A stretch of 49,774 nt of DNA from Gammaproteobacteria bacterium (lineage in GTDB: Bacteria; Pseudomonadota; Gammaproteobacteria; Chromatiales; Chromatiaceae). Of the stretch, positions 34,059 to 42,069 are shown in pieces (within the stretch, counting starts at the first letter, position 1; the number at the start of each line of letters is the position of its first letter). The notes under the pieces are model-generated. The model was not told where the DNA came from. It made no database searches and saw only the letters and a list, made by a program, of their open reading frames with translations. The position numbers were made by a program, and so were the translations under genes. The stretch spans positions 1-49,774 of the forward strand of contig JAABTK010000027.1 in the NCBI GenBank assembly GCA_011389885.1. Reading direction: 5' to 3'.

Positions 34059-34600
34059 CAGATTTCCTCGCCCACGGGCGGATGTTCCCGCTCCATGCCG
34101 GGCAGGACGCCGGCGATGAATAGCCCGCTGCGCAGCATGGCGGCTAGGCCTTGGAGGATCAGCAGCAGCGCCGCTACGGGGATCAGGGTCTTGAGCCAAT
34201 AGACCCAGGGCAGGCCGCCGGCCTCACGCGAGCTTTCTTTTAGCTCCCAGGCCTGGAGCACATAGTCCCAACTGACCCAGAAGATGAAGCCGCAGACCGG
34301 CAGCAATAGAAAGAGCGCGCCCAGCAGATCGACCCAGGCCTGGGCGATCTCGGGCAGTTTGCGGAAGAAGATGTCCACCCGCACATGGCCCTCGTGCTTC
34401 AGGGTGTAGGCCGCACCGAGCAGGAACACCATGGCGTGCAGGTAGGTGATCGATTCTTGCATGGCGATCCAGCCCAGGTCGAAGGCGTAGCGCAATACCA
34501 CCACGGCGAAGGTCACCAGCACCATGGCCAGGGTCAGCCAGGAGACTAGGCGGCCGATCCATTCGTTGATGTTTTCGAGAAACCGCAGGAAGGAAAGCAT
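34058..34600 (-). CDS. dctQ: TRAP transporter small permease (DctQ)
   Basis: A 180-residue protein with four transmembrane helices, the usual topology and length for DctQ. Typical segments are FLRFLENINEWIGRLVSW, VVVLRYAFDLGWIAMQESI and LKHEGHVRVDIFFRKLP. The first gene of a two-gene operon with dctM, it overlaps it by one base. The ATG start at MLSFLRF is the only good one. It stabilises and cooperates with the large permease in known TRAP systems. Confidence 0.93.
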   Translation of the reverse strand: MLSFLRFLENINEWIGRLVSWLTLAMVLVTFAVVVLRYAFDLGWIAMQESITYLHAMVFLLGAAYTLKHEGHVRVDIFFRKLPEIAQAWVDLLGALFLLLPVCGFIFWVSWDYVLQAWELKESSREAGGLPWVYWLKTLIPVAALLLILQGLAAMLRSGLFIAGVLPGMEREHPPVGEEI

Positions 34601-34655
34601 GCTCGGGGTATGATGTCGGTTCGGAATCCAGTGCCTAATCGTATCAGAAAGCGGG

Positions 34656-35600
34656 TCAAACCCCGAGCATTCGTCGCAACACCCGCTCCGGGGCGGCCAT
34701 GCGTCGTTGCAGCATCTGGCGGAAGACCTCGGGATCTTTCTGAAAGGTCAGGGCGCCGTCGCGCGGGAAATGCTGGTCGCGCAGCCGCGACACCCAAAAA
34801 CGCAGCGCGCCGGCGCGCAGCATAGCGGGCCAGATACGCAGCTCTTCGCGGCGGATCTTGCGCTCGCGGTGATAGGCCTGGGCCAGGGCCGCCACCCGCT
34901 GCGGGTCCAGTTCGCCGTCGGCCTCCACGCACCAATCGTTCACGGTAATGGCCAGATCGTAGATCAGCAGGTCGCGCCCGGCGTTGTAGAAATCGAGCAG
35001 CGCCGACACCCGTTCGTCCTCGAACAGCACGTTATCCCGAAACAGGTCGCCGTGGATCAGCCCCTTGGGGCAGCCGCGGCGATCCAGCTCGGCCTGATAC
35101 GCCAGCTCGTCACGCAGCAACGGGGGGCCGCCGTCGGGCAGGTGCGCGGCCATGTCGCGCGCCCATTGCAGGTCATAGGGATTGGCCCACAGCGCCGGAT
35201 AATCCAGGCCCGCGCGATGCAGGCGACCCAATGCCGCCCCCGCCGCTGCGCAGTGGGCGGCGGCGGGGGCTTGTCGGATCGCCCCGGGAAAGCGCGGGAA
35301 GAAGGCCGCGGGCTTGCCTTCAACCACCCGAATCAGCTGGCCCTTGCGGTCCTCGAACGGACGCGGCACGGGCAGGCCGCGCTCGGAGAGCCAGTCGAGC
35401 AGGTGCATGTAACCCGCCACCTGTTCGAATTCGAGGTGCTCGAACAGGGTCAGCACCATCTCCGAATGACCGGTGGTGACGAAGAAATTGCTGTTTTCGA
35501 TCCCGCCCGCAATACCCGCAACGGACACCAGCCGCCCGGCCTGAAAACAGGTCAGCAGGGTTTCGAGCCGGGCCCTTGGAACCGCTGTGTAAACCGACAT
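34656..35600 (-). CDS. thrB: Homoserine kinase (ThrB, APH-fold type)
   Basis: A 314-residue kinase of the choline/aminoglycoside kinase fold, the alternative ThrB of many proteobacteria. It phosphorylates homoserine in threonine synthesis. The start MSVYTAVPRARLETLLTCF and the GGIENSNFFVTT nucleotide-binding loop are typical. The catalytic loop is HGDLFRDNVLF and the metal-binding segment LLDFYNAGRD. Length matches the usual 316. The ATG has GAGGAAGG upstream. Other threonine genes are not nearby. Confidence 0.92.
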   Translation of the reverse strand: MSVYTAVPRARLETLLTCFQAGRLVSVAGIAGGIENSNFFVTTGHSEMVLTLFEHLEFEQVAGYMHLLDWLSERGLPVPRPFEDRKGQLIRVVEGKPAAFFPRFPGAIRQAPAAAHCAAAGAALGRLHRAGLDYPALWANPYDLQWARDMAAHLPDGGPPLLRDELAYQAELDRRGCPKGLIHGDLFRDNVLFEDERVSALLDFYNAGRDLLIYDLAITVNDWCVEADGELDPQRVAALAQAYHRERKIRREELRIWPAMLRAGALRFWVSRLRDQHFPRDGALTFQKDPEVFRQMLQRRMAAPERVLRRMLGV

Positions 35601-35644
35601 GCCTTCCTCGGCGTTAGGCGTCCTGCATGAGCTTGTATGGCCTA

Positions 35645-36046
35645 TTAGGCGGCGGAGACGTTGGCGCTTACATAGGAGTGCAGCTCGGCGTCCATGTCGT
35701 CCGCGTGGGCCTGGAACCATTCCGGCAGGCGCGCTTTGATATAGGTGTGGCCTAAAGAGTAGAGCCCGTTTTCGATGCGCTGCAACAGATAGCGCACCTC
35801 GTTGATCAACTGGGCGTGCTCTTCGTGATGGTGTTCACGGTGCGGGACCCCCCATTCTTCCATGAAGCGGTCTTCGCGCTCCAGCCAGAGTTCCAGATGG
35901 GACAGCAGCCGCAAGAACATCGGCCGCAGTTGGTGGTCTTCCGCGCCCTCCATGGCATTCACTAGCTCGACGAACTTCTTCTTCGGCTCGTCGAGTTCGG
36001 CGATTTTGCTGCCGTGGCGGGACTCGGACCAGTGGATCAGTGCCAT
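35645..36046 (-). CDS. Hemerythrin-like protein lacking two iron ligands
   Basis: A 133-residue four-helix protein clearly of the bacteriohemerythrin family: MALIHW opening, LEREDRFMEEWGVP, the His pair in HHEEH, and the late His and Asp in AHADDMD. Canonical proteins bind two irons with five His and two carboxylates. Here the first-helix His (usual IDxQH) is replaced in LDEPKKKF, and the His of the usual HFxxEE motif is Trp in LWLERED. The bridging Glu is kept. A canonical oxygen-binding diiron site is therefore unlikely. The ATG start has AGGAAGGTGA upstream. It lies 44 bp before thrB on the same strand. Confidence 0.85.
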   Translation of the reverse strand: MALIHWSESRHGSKIAELDEPKKKFVELVNAMEGAEDHQLRPMFLRLLSHLELWLEREDRFMEEWGVPHREHHHEEHAQLINEVRYLLQRIENGLYSLGHTYIKARLPEWFQAHADDMDAELHSYVSANVSAA

Positions 36047-36227
36047 AATGTCACCTTCCTCGCTTGATTTTTCGAAATGGACGCCGACTTTATCAAGACG
36101 ACACAGTCGTTTATAGCGAATTCCTACAGCGATTTCAAATACAATCCGCCGAACGGCCCTGTAACTTTGACGGCAGCACCCCCATGCTCTGGCCTATGCC
36201 CGCCCTGCAACCGAGTCCAATCCGGCC

Positions 36228-36911
36228 ATGAGTCGCCCCATCGCAGCCCTGGAAGGCGTCAGCCGCCGCTTTCACGAAGGTCGGCGCGAGCGTTGGGTGC
36301 TGAACGGCGTCGATTTGGAGGTCGCCGCCGGCGAACGGCTGGCGCTGGCGGGGGCCAGCGGTTCGGGCAAGTCCACCCTACTGAACCTGCTCGGCGGCAT
36401 CGACCGCCCGGACAGCGGCCGGGTGCGCCTGGACGGCACGGACCTAAGCGGGCTTTCGGAGCACCGGCGCACCCTGTTTCGCCGCCGGCGTATCGGCTTT
36501 GTGTACCAGTTCTTTAATCTCATCCCCACCCTGAGCGTGCGCGAGAATGTGGCCCTGCCGCTGGAACTCATCGGCCAGGACCTGGGGCCGGCGGACGCGC
36601 TGCTGGAACAGGTGGGGCTGTTGGAACGTGCGGAGGCCTTTCCGGATGTGCTGTCGGGCGGTGAGCAGCAGCGGGTGGCGCTGGCGCGCGCCTTGGTGCA
36701 TCGGCCCGCGCTGGTGCTGGCGGACGAGCCCACCGGCAACCTGGATGCCCGGCACGGCGGGGCGGTGTTGGATTTGCTCGCCGAGTTGGCGCGGGAGCAA
36801 GGGGCCGCGCTGGTGATCGTGACCCACTCGAAGGCGGTGAGCCAGCGCTGTGAGCGGGTGCTGAGCCTGGAGGACGGCCGCTTGAGCCGCGGCGGCGGGG
36901 CCGGCTGGTGA
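36228..36911 (+). CDS. ABC transporter ATP-binding protein (LolD/AttE-like)
   Basis: A 227-residue ATPase. The Walker A is GASGSGKST, the Q-loop region VYQFFNLIPTLSVRENVALP, the signature LSGGEQQRVALARAL and the Walker B LVLADEPTGNLD. This set is the LolD/MacB-type group that works with FtsX-fold permeases rather than solute importers. The stop codon overlaps the GTG start of the permease (GTGA), so the two are coupled. The gene opens an operon with the large permease and, further on, the lipocalin-like lipoprotein, as in the Agrobacterium attEFGH set. Confidence 0.93.
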   Translation: MSRPIAALEGVSRRFHEGRRERWVLNGVDLEVAAGERLALAGASGSGKSTLLNLLGGIDRPDSGRVRLDGTDLSGLSEHRRTLFRRRRIGFVYQFFNLIPTLSVRENVALPLELIGQDLGPADALLEQVGLLERAEAFPDVLSGGEQQRVALARALVHRPALVLADEPTGNLDARHGGAVLDLLAELAREQGAALVIVTHSKAVSQRCERVLSLEDGRLSRGGGAGW

Positions 36912-39400
36912 GCCTGCTGTGGCGCATGAGCGGCCGCGAGCTGCTGCATCACCGCTGGCAGGGGCTGTTGTCGCTGCTCGGGGTGGCGCTGGGCGTGGCG
37001 GTGGTGGTGGCGGTGGACTTGGCCAACGAGAGCGCCCGCCGGGCCTTCGAACTCTCGATGGAGGGCCTGACCGGACGCGCCACCCATCACCTGATCGCCA
37101 GCGGCCGCGGGCTGGAGGAAGGGCGCTATGCCGAGCTGGCAACCCAAAGGGGTCTGGACACCGCGGCCCCGGCGGTGGAGGGGGTGGTGTCGGTGCAGGG
37201 CGTCAGCCTGCGCCTGCTGGGGGTGGCGCCCTTTGCCGAATACGGCGTGCGCGGCCACCTGGAGGGGCTGGACGGGGCGGCCCTGAGCCGGTTGCTCACC
37301 GAGCCCGGGGCCATCGCCCTGAGCGCCGACACCGCGCAGACGTTGAACGCCGCCGTCGATCGCCCGCTGGCCGCCCGGGCCGGCGGTCGAACCGTCACCC
37401 TGACCCCGGTGGCGCTGCTGGCGGGTGATCCGGGGCTGGACGGCCTGCTGCTGGCGGACATGGCCACCGCCCAGGAGACCCTGGGCAAGCTGGGCCGACT
37501 GGATCGCATCGACTTGGTGTTGGATGCGCAACAGGCCGCGGAGCTGGCGCGAGAGCTGCCCGCCGGGGTGCGGCTGACGCCGGTGCAGGACCGCGGCGAC
37601 GCGGGCTTGGAGCTGGCCAACGCCTTTCACCTAAACCTCACCGCCATGAGCCTGTTGGCGTTGGTGGTGGGCAGTTTCTTAATCTACAACACCCTGGCGT
37701 TTTCCGTGGTGCGACGGCGACCGCGGCTGGTCGCGTTGCGGCTGGTCGGGGTCACGCCGCGGGCGCTGTTTCGCCTGGTGCTGGGCGAGGCGGCGCTGCT
37801 GGGGTTGCTCGGGACCCTGTTCGGGCTGGCCGCCGGCTGGGCCATCGCCAATGGCCTAGTGGGGTTGGTGACCCGCACCCTGAGCGATCACTATTTCCTG
37901 GTCACGGTCACCGGCCTTACGCCCGCCCCGCTGTCCTTCGCCAAGGGCCTGGTACTTGGGCTGGGCGCCAGCCTGACGGCGGCCTGGGTCCCGGCGCGGC
38001 AGGCCGCCGGGGCCTCGCTGCTGGTCGCCCGCCGGCGTTCCGCGGACGAGGGCCGGGCCCGCCGCCTGGTGCAGCCGCTGGCCCTGTGGGGCCTGGGCCT
38101 GCTGGCGTTGGCGCCGGCGCTGATCGGGCTCGGCCCGGCGGACAATCTGACCCTGGGCTTCGCGGCCCTGCTGGCGCTGATCCTGGGGGCCAGCCTGTTG
38201 GCCCCGCTGGCGGTGCAGGGGCTGCCCGATCGGCTCGCGCCCCTGTTGGGGCGGCTGTTCGGCCCGCCGGGACGCCTGGCGGCGCGGGGCCTGGCGGCCT
38301 CGGTAAGCCGTTCGGGCATGGCGGTGGCGGCGCTCATGGTGGCGGTGGCGGCCACCGTGGGCGTGGGGGTGATGGTGGAGAGCTTTCGCGGCACCGTGGA
38401 CCGCTGGCTGGGCCAGACCCTGCGCAGCGACCTCTATGTGTCCGCCGCCGAGGGCGCGGATGCCCTGCCGCCGGGGGTCGGCGAGCGCCTAGACGGCGTG
38501 CCGGGGATTCGCGAGCGCAGCAGCGGCCGGCGGGTGGAGGCGGACACCCCGCGGGGGCCCATCGACCTGCTGGCCCTGGGCCTGGCCAGCCAAAGCCTGC
38601 GGGGCTTTGATCTGAAACAGGGCGATCCGGCCACGGCCTGGCCGCGGGTCAAGGCCGGCGAGGCGGTGCTGATCTCCGAACCCCTGGCCTTTCACCGCGG
38701 GCTCGGGGTGGGCGATGAACTGACCCTGAACACCCCGGCCGGCGGGCGCCGTTTCCCGGTGGCGGGCATCTTCTACGACTACTCGGCGGTGCGCGGCATG
38801 GCGCTTATGGAGCGCGGCCGCTACAGCGCCCTGTGGGATGACCCGGCGGTATCGACCTATGGGCTTTATCTGGAACCGGAGGCGGACCCCGACGCAATCA
38901 AACAGGCGCTGCGCCTGGCCCTGGCCGGTCAGGGCGAGGTGCTGGTGCAGGCCACCGGCGAGATCCGCGCGCGCTCGCTGGAGATCTTCGATCGCACCTT
39001 CGCCATCACCCATGTGCTGCGCCTGCTGGTGGTGGGCGTGGCCTTCGTGGGGGTGCTCTCGGCCCTGCTCGCGCTGCAACTCGAACGCGCCCGGGAACAC
39101 GCCGTACTGCGCGCCACCGGCCTCACCCCGCGCGGCCTGTTCGGCCTCACCGCGCTGCAGACCGGCCTAATGGGCGCCCTCGCCGGCCTGCTCGCCCTGC
39201 CCCTGGGCCTGGCCATGGCCTGGTTGCTGATTGAGGTGATCAACCGCCGCTCCTTCGGCTGGTCCATGAGCGCGCTGATCCCGCCGGGGACCCTAGCGGA
39301 GGCGCTGCTGCTGGCCATCGCCGCCGCCTTGCTCGCCGGCCTCTACCCCGCCTGGCGCATGGCCCGCACCCCCATCGCCACGGCCTTGCGGGAGGAGTGA
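36908..39400 (+). CDS. ABC transporter permease with two FtsX domains (AttF/AttG-like)
   Basis: An 830-residue inner-membrane protein. It has an N-terminal helix (WQGLLSLLGVALGVAVVVAV), a periplasmic domain, a first FtsX block of membrane helices near 240-480, a second periplasmic domain, and a second FtsX block near 690-820. The C-terminus is PAWRMARTPIATALREE, typical for the family. It starts with GTG overlapping the ATPase stop. This is the MacB-like, lipoprotein- or lipid-associated type; the attEFGH analogues suggest it serves the lipocalin-like lipoprotein downstream. The transported substrate is unknown. Confidence 0.92.
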   Translation: MSLLWRMSGRELLHHRWQGLLSLLGVALGVAVVVAVDLANESARRAFELSMEGLTGRATHHLIASGRGLEEGRYAELATQRGLDTAAPAVEGVVSVQGVSLRLLGVAPFAEYGVRGHLEGLDGAALSRLLTEPGAIALSADTAQTLNAAVDRPLAARAGGRTVTLTPVALLAGDPGLDGLLLADMATAQETLGKLGRLDRIDLVLDAQQAAELARELPAGVRLTPVQDRGDAGLELANAFHLNLTAMSLLALVVGSFLIYNTLAFSVVRRRPRLVALRLVGVTPRALFRLVLGEAALLGLLGTLFGLAAGWAIANGLVGLVTRTLSDHYFLVTVTGLTPAPLSFAKGLVLGLGASLTAAWVPARQAAGASLLVARRRSADEGRARRLVQPLALWGLGLLALAPALIGLGPADNLTLGFAALLALILGASLLAPLAVQGLPDRLAPLLGRLFGPPGRLAARGLAASVSRSGMAVAALMVAVAATVGVGVMVESFRGTVDRWLGQTLRSDLYVSAAEGADALPPGVGERLDGVPGIRERSSGRRVEADTPRGPIDLLALGLASQSLRGFDLKQGDPATAWPRVKAGEAVLISEPLAFHRGLGVGDELTLNTPAGGRRFPVAGIFYDYSAVRGMALMERGRYSALWDDPAVSTYGLYLEPEADPDAIKQALRLALAGQGEVLVQATGEIRARSLEIFDRTFAITHVLRLLVVGVAFVGVLSALLALQLERAREHAVLRATGLTPRGLFGLTALQTGLMGALAGLLALPLGLAMAWLLIEVINRRSFGWSMSALIPPGTLAEALLLAIAAALLAGLYPAWRMARTPIATALREE

Positions 39401-39544
39401 TGACGGCGCCGAAAATGAATCTGCCACTGAGACACAGAGAACACAGAGGTTATTCAAGGGATCCGCGTTTCAATGAACTGCCGGGGCCTGATTGCAGCCG
39501 CCACCTGTGCTCGCTGCCCCCCTGCGGCGAAAACTGTCGGCATC

Positions 39545-39591
39545 CCCCCTGGCGCAAGGCCCGCACCCCCACGGTCCTGCGGGAGACGTAG
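39545..39591 (+). pseudogene. Short duplicate of the permease 3' end
   Basis: The bases here closely resemble the last 45 bases of the preceding permease gene. They read PWRKARTPTVLRET-stop where the permease ends AWRMARTPIATALREE. There is no coding body in front of it. It may be left from a lost second permease gene or from a local duplication. The match is short. Confidence 0.45.
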
Positions 39592-39599
39592 CGCCGATG

Positions 39600-40064
39600 A
39601 TCTGCAATATGGCATTTAAACCGCTAATGAACGCGAATAAACGCCAATGGATCAAGGGGTCAATGGCCGGTTTCACAGGCCACGCGATGGATATTCGCGT
39701 CTATTGGCGTCCATTCGCGGCTCCCCTTGCTCGGCCTTTGCGTCTACTGGCGTCCATTCGCGGTTCCCCTTGCTCGGCCGCGGCAAAAACCCTTGGCGGC
39801 CTTTGCGCCTCCTTTGCGCGCTTTGCGTTATATCCTCCTCGGCCTGGCGGGACGCGGATCTGCAATATGGCATTTAAACCGCTAATGAACGCGAATAAAC
39901 GCCAATGGGTCAAGGGGTCAATGGCTGGTTTCACAGGCCACGCGTTGGATATTCGCGTCTATTGGCGTCCATTCGCGGTTCCCCTTGCTCGGCCGCGGCA
40001 AAAACCCTTGGCGGCCTTTGCGCCTCCTTTGCGCGCTTTGCGTTATATCCTCCTCGGCCTGGCG
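39600..40064. repeat. Tandem duplication of intergenic palindromic DNA
   Basis: A unit starting ATCTGCAATATGGCATTTAA occurs at 39600 and again at 39858, offset 258 bp. Each copy contains a 28-31-bp palindrome of the AATGAACGCGAATAAACGCC type (39619-39720 and 39877-39978) and a segment ending GCGCTTTGCGTTATATCCTC then CTCGGCCTGGCG. The first copy also has an internal duplication of the CTATTGGCGTCCATTCGCGG text (39700-39775). The second copy runs into the signal sequence of the lipoprotein gene. No separate gene is present from 39401 to 40037. Confidence 0.85.
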
Positions 40065-41132
40065 CTGACCGCCTGCGCACCCGAGCCGCCGCCGGAGGAT
40101 GGCATTGACGTAGGTGCGGCGCTGGGCGGCGCGGCGGCGGAGGGCTTTGCACGGGCGGATCGACCGCGGGCATTCCGCTTTCCGGCGGACCACGGTCCCC
40201 ACCCCGCCTATCGCAACGAATGGTGGTACTTCACCGGCAACCTGAACGGCCCCGCGGGCGGGCGCTACGGCTTTCAGCTCACCCTGTTCCGCATCGGCCT
40301 GATCCCCGAGATCCCGCAGCGGCCCTCCCGATGGGCGACCCGCGACCTTTGGATGGGGCATTTCGCGGTGACCGACGGGCCGGGCGGTCGCTTTCATGCG
40401 GACGAGCAGTTCGCCCGCGGGGCTTTAGGGCTGGCCGGCGCGGAGGGCGATCCGCTGCGGATCTGGCTCAAGGATTGGCAAATCCGCCTCGAAGACGGCG
40501 CCTGGCGGATTCGCGCGGCCATGGCGGCGGCGGAACTGGACCTGACCCTGAACGCGGAAAAGGCCCCGGTGCTTCAGGGCGAGGCTGGCCTGTCGCAAAA
40601 GAGCGCCGAACCAGGCAACGCCTCCTATTACTATTCCATTCCCCGCCTCGCCGCCAAGGGCCGACTGCGCCTCAACGGCGACACGATCCCGGTGCAGGGC
40701 CTGGCCTGGCTCGACCGCGAGTGGTCCACCTCGGCCCTGGGCAAAGATCAGGCCGGCTGGGACTGGTTTTCCCTGCAATTCGACGACGGCCGCGAGCTGA
40801 TGTACTACCGCCTACGCAACAAGGACGGAACCACCGACCCCCATAGCGCCGGCAGCCTGATCGGCGCCGACGGCCAGGCCGACCGTCTCGCGCCAGACCA
40901 GGTTACGCTCACCCCGCTGGCACACTGGGAAAGCCCCAAGGGCGGACGCTACCCCATTCGCTGGCGATTAAAGGCCGAGGCCCTGGGGCAACCGCTAGTG
41001 ATCGAAGCGGTCATGCCGCAGCAGGAACTGGACCTTTCGGTGCGCTATTGGGAAGGCGCCGTGGAGGCTTTGGACCCCCAGGGCCGCGGCATCGGCCGGG
41101 GCTATGCGGAGCTGACGGGGTACGCAGACTAG
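40038..41132 (+). CDS. Lipocalin-like lipoprotein (AttH / carotenoid 1,2-hydratase family)
   Basis: A lipoprotein of about 364 residues in the AttH/CrtC-like two-lipocalin family. The lipobox is LTAC followed by APEPPPED. The body holds the family landmarks AFRFPADHGPHPAYRNEWWY, FQLTLFRIGL, ASYYYSIPRLAAKGRL and GLAWLDREWSTSALG. The start is uncertain. The signal peptide reads RYILLGLALTAC and the nearest usable codons are TTG at 40029 or 40038. The nearest in-frame ATG (39921, with AAGGGG before it) would add an odd 39-residue extension that is repeat DNA. It follows the ABC exporter genes as in attEFGH. The activity is unknown; carotenoid hydratase is family name only. Confidence 0.85.
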   Translation: MRYILLGLALTACAPEPPPEDGIDVGAALGGAAAEGFARADRPRAFRFPADHGPHPAYRNEWWYFTGNLNGPAGGRYGFQLTLFRIGLIPEIPQRPSRWATRDLWMGHFAVTDGPGGRFHADEQFARGALGLAGAEGDPLRIWLKDWQIRLEDGAWRIRAAMAAAELDLTLNAEKAPVLQGEAGLSQKSAEPGNASYYYSIPRLAAKGRLRLNGDTIPVQGLAWLDREWSTSALGKDQAGWDWFSLQFDDGRELMYYRLRNKDGTTDPHSAGSLIGADGQADRLAPDQVTLTPLAHWESPKGGRYPIRWRLKAEALGQPLVIEAVMPQQELDLSVRYWEGAVEALDPQGRGIGRGYAELTGYAD

Positions 41133-41149
41133 TGCGCCTGCGCACAAAT

Positions 41150-41206
41150 AGCGGAAACAACGCCATTTAGGAACGCAGAGGGCGCAGAGGACCGCAGAGC
41201 AAGCGA
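41150..41206. repeat. Dispersed repeat matching 28977-29042 in inverse
   Basis: The text GCGGAAACAACGCC...AGGAACGCAGAGGGCGCAGA and the following AGGACCGCAGAGC is the reverse complement of the segment at 28977-29042, with small differences. It fills part of the 252-bp gap before the universal stress gene, which shows nothing else. Confidence 0.75.
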
Positions 41207-41384
41207 AGCGCCGGCAACCCGGAGCCTTGCTGGCGCCGGCTTCTGACCCAAGTCAAATTTTTCACCGATCCCGCCTTTGCGAAATCCAGCCGTCATCGAC
41301 CGGTAACAATCCGCGCGGCACAATAGAGCCTATTAGATTAAGGGGCCGTTGCGCGGCTCCGTCCTTGCACGCGGGGGTTCCGTC

Positions 41385-41909
41385 ATGTCCACCACCCGAT
41401 CAACCCAACCGATCCTCGTCCCCGTGGATTTTTCGTCCAAAGCGGCCGATGACCTCCTGTTCGCCGCCCGTTTGGCCGAATATCGCCAATGCCCGCTGCT
41501 CGTGCTGCATGTAATCCATGATCGCCCCGACCGCCCCGGCTTTTATCACCGCCCGGAGTTCGAGCCCGCCTATCCCATCCATGACCGTGCGCAAGATCTG
41601 ATGCGCCGCTTCATCGAAGACCTAAAGGCCGCCTCAGAGGACGCCCCGCAGGCCTTGCGGTGGGCCCGCAGCCTTTTGGTCGAGGGGCTTCCGGCGCTGC
41701 GCATCCCCGAGGTGGCGGAGCTGGAGCAGGCCGGTCTCATCGTAATGAGCTGCGGCCGCGGCCGCGGGTTGTTCCGCAAACCCCTGGCCGACCAGGTGCG
41801 CCGCCGCTGCGCGGCCCCCCTAATGGTCTTGAGCACCGGCGACGCCGCCCACTGGGCCGAACTGATCCCGTCCGATAACGCCCCGCAACTGGATGCGCTC
41901 TCGGCCTGA
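41385..41909 (+). CDS. Universal stress protein family protein
   Basis: A 174-residue single-domain Usp protein. The first strand and helix are ILVPVDFSSKAADDLLFAARLAE, followed by PLLVLHVIHD. The nucleotide-binding loop region is IVMSCGRGRGLFRKPLADQV and the domain closes with RRRCAAPLMVLST. The classic G-x2-G-x9-GS pattern is only partly kept, so ATP binding is uncertain. The ATG start follows GGGGTTCCGTC. A 174-residue length is longer than the usual 140-150, due to an insertion after the second strand and a C-terminal tail. Confidence 0.88.
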   Translation: MSTTRSTQPILVPVDFSSKAADDLLFAARLAEYRQCPLLVLHVIHDRPDRPGFYHRPEFEPAYPIHDRAQDLMRRFIEDLKAASEDAPQALRWARSLLVEGLPALRIPEVAELEQAGLIVMSCGRGRGLFRKPLADQVRRRCAAPLMVLSTGDAAHWAELIPSDNAPQLDALSA

Positions 41910-42069
41910 TTGACGTTTTGACGCGCCCGCCGGCTCGGCGAAAAATGAGTCCCACCCTAGCGCCGTTTTCGCAGTACACTAAGGTCATAAAATCATAACA
42001 AACCCCAATCGTGGCCGCGGCGTCAGTCCATGCGCTGCGCCCCGGTAAGCCACAGCGTCGCCAGGATTT

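Noticed and set aside
39492-40037. Long N-terminal extension of the lipoprotein frame
   Set aside because: The extension is duplicated intergenic repeat DNA and would place a lipobox 180 residues into the protein.
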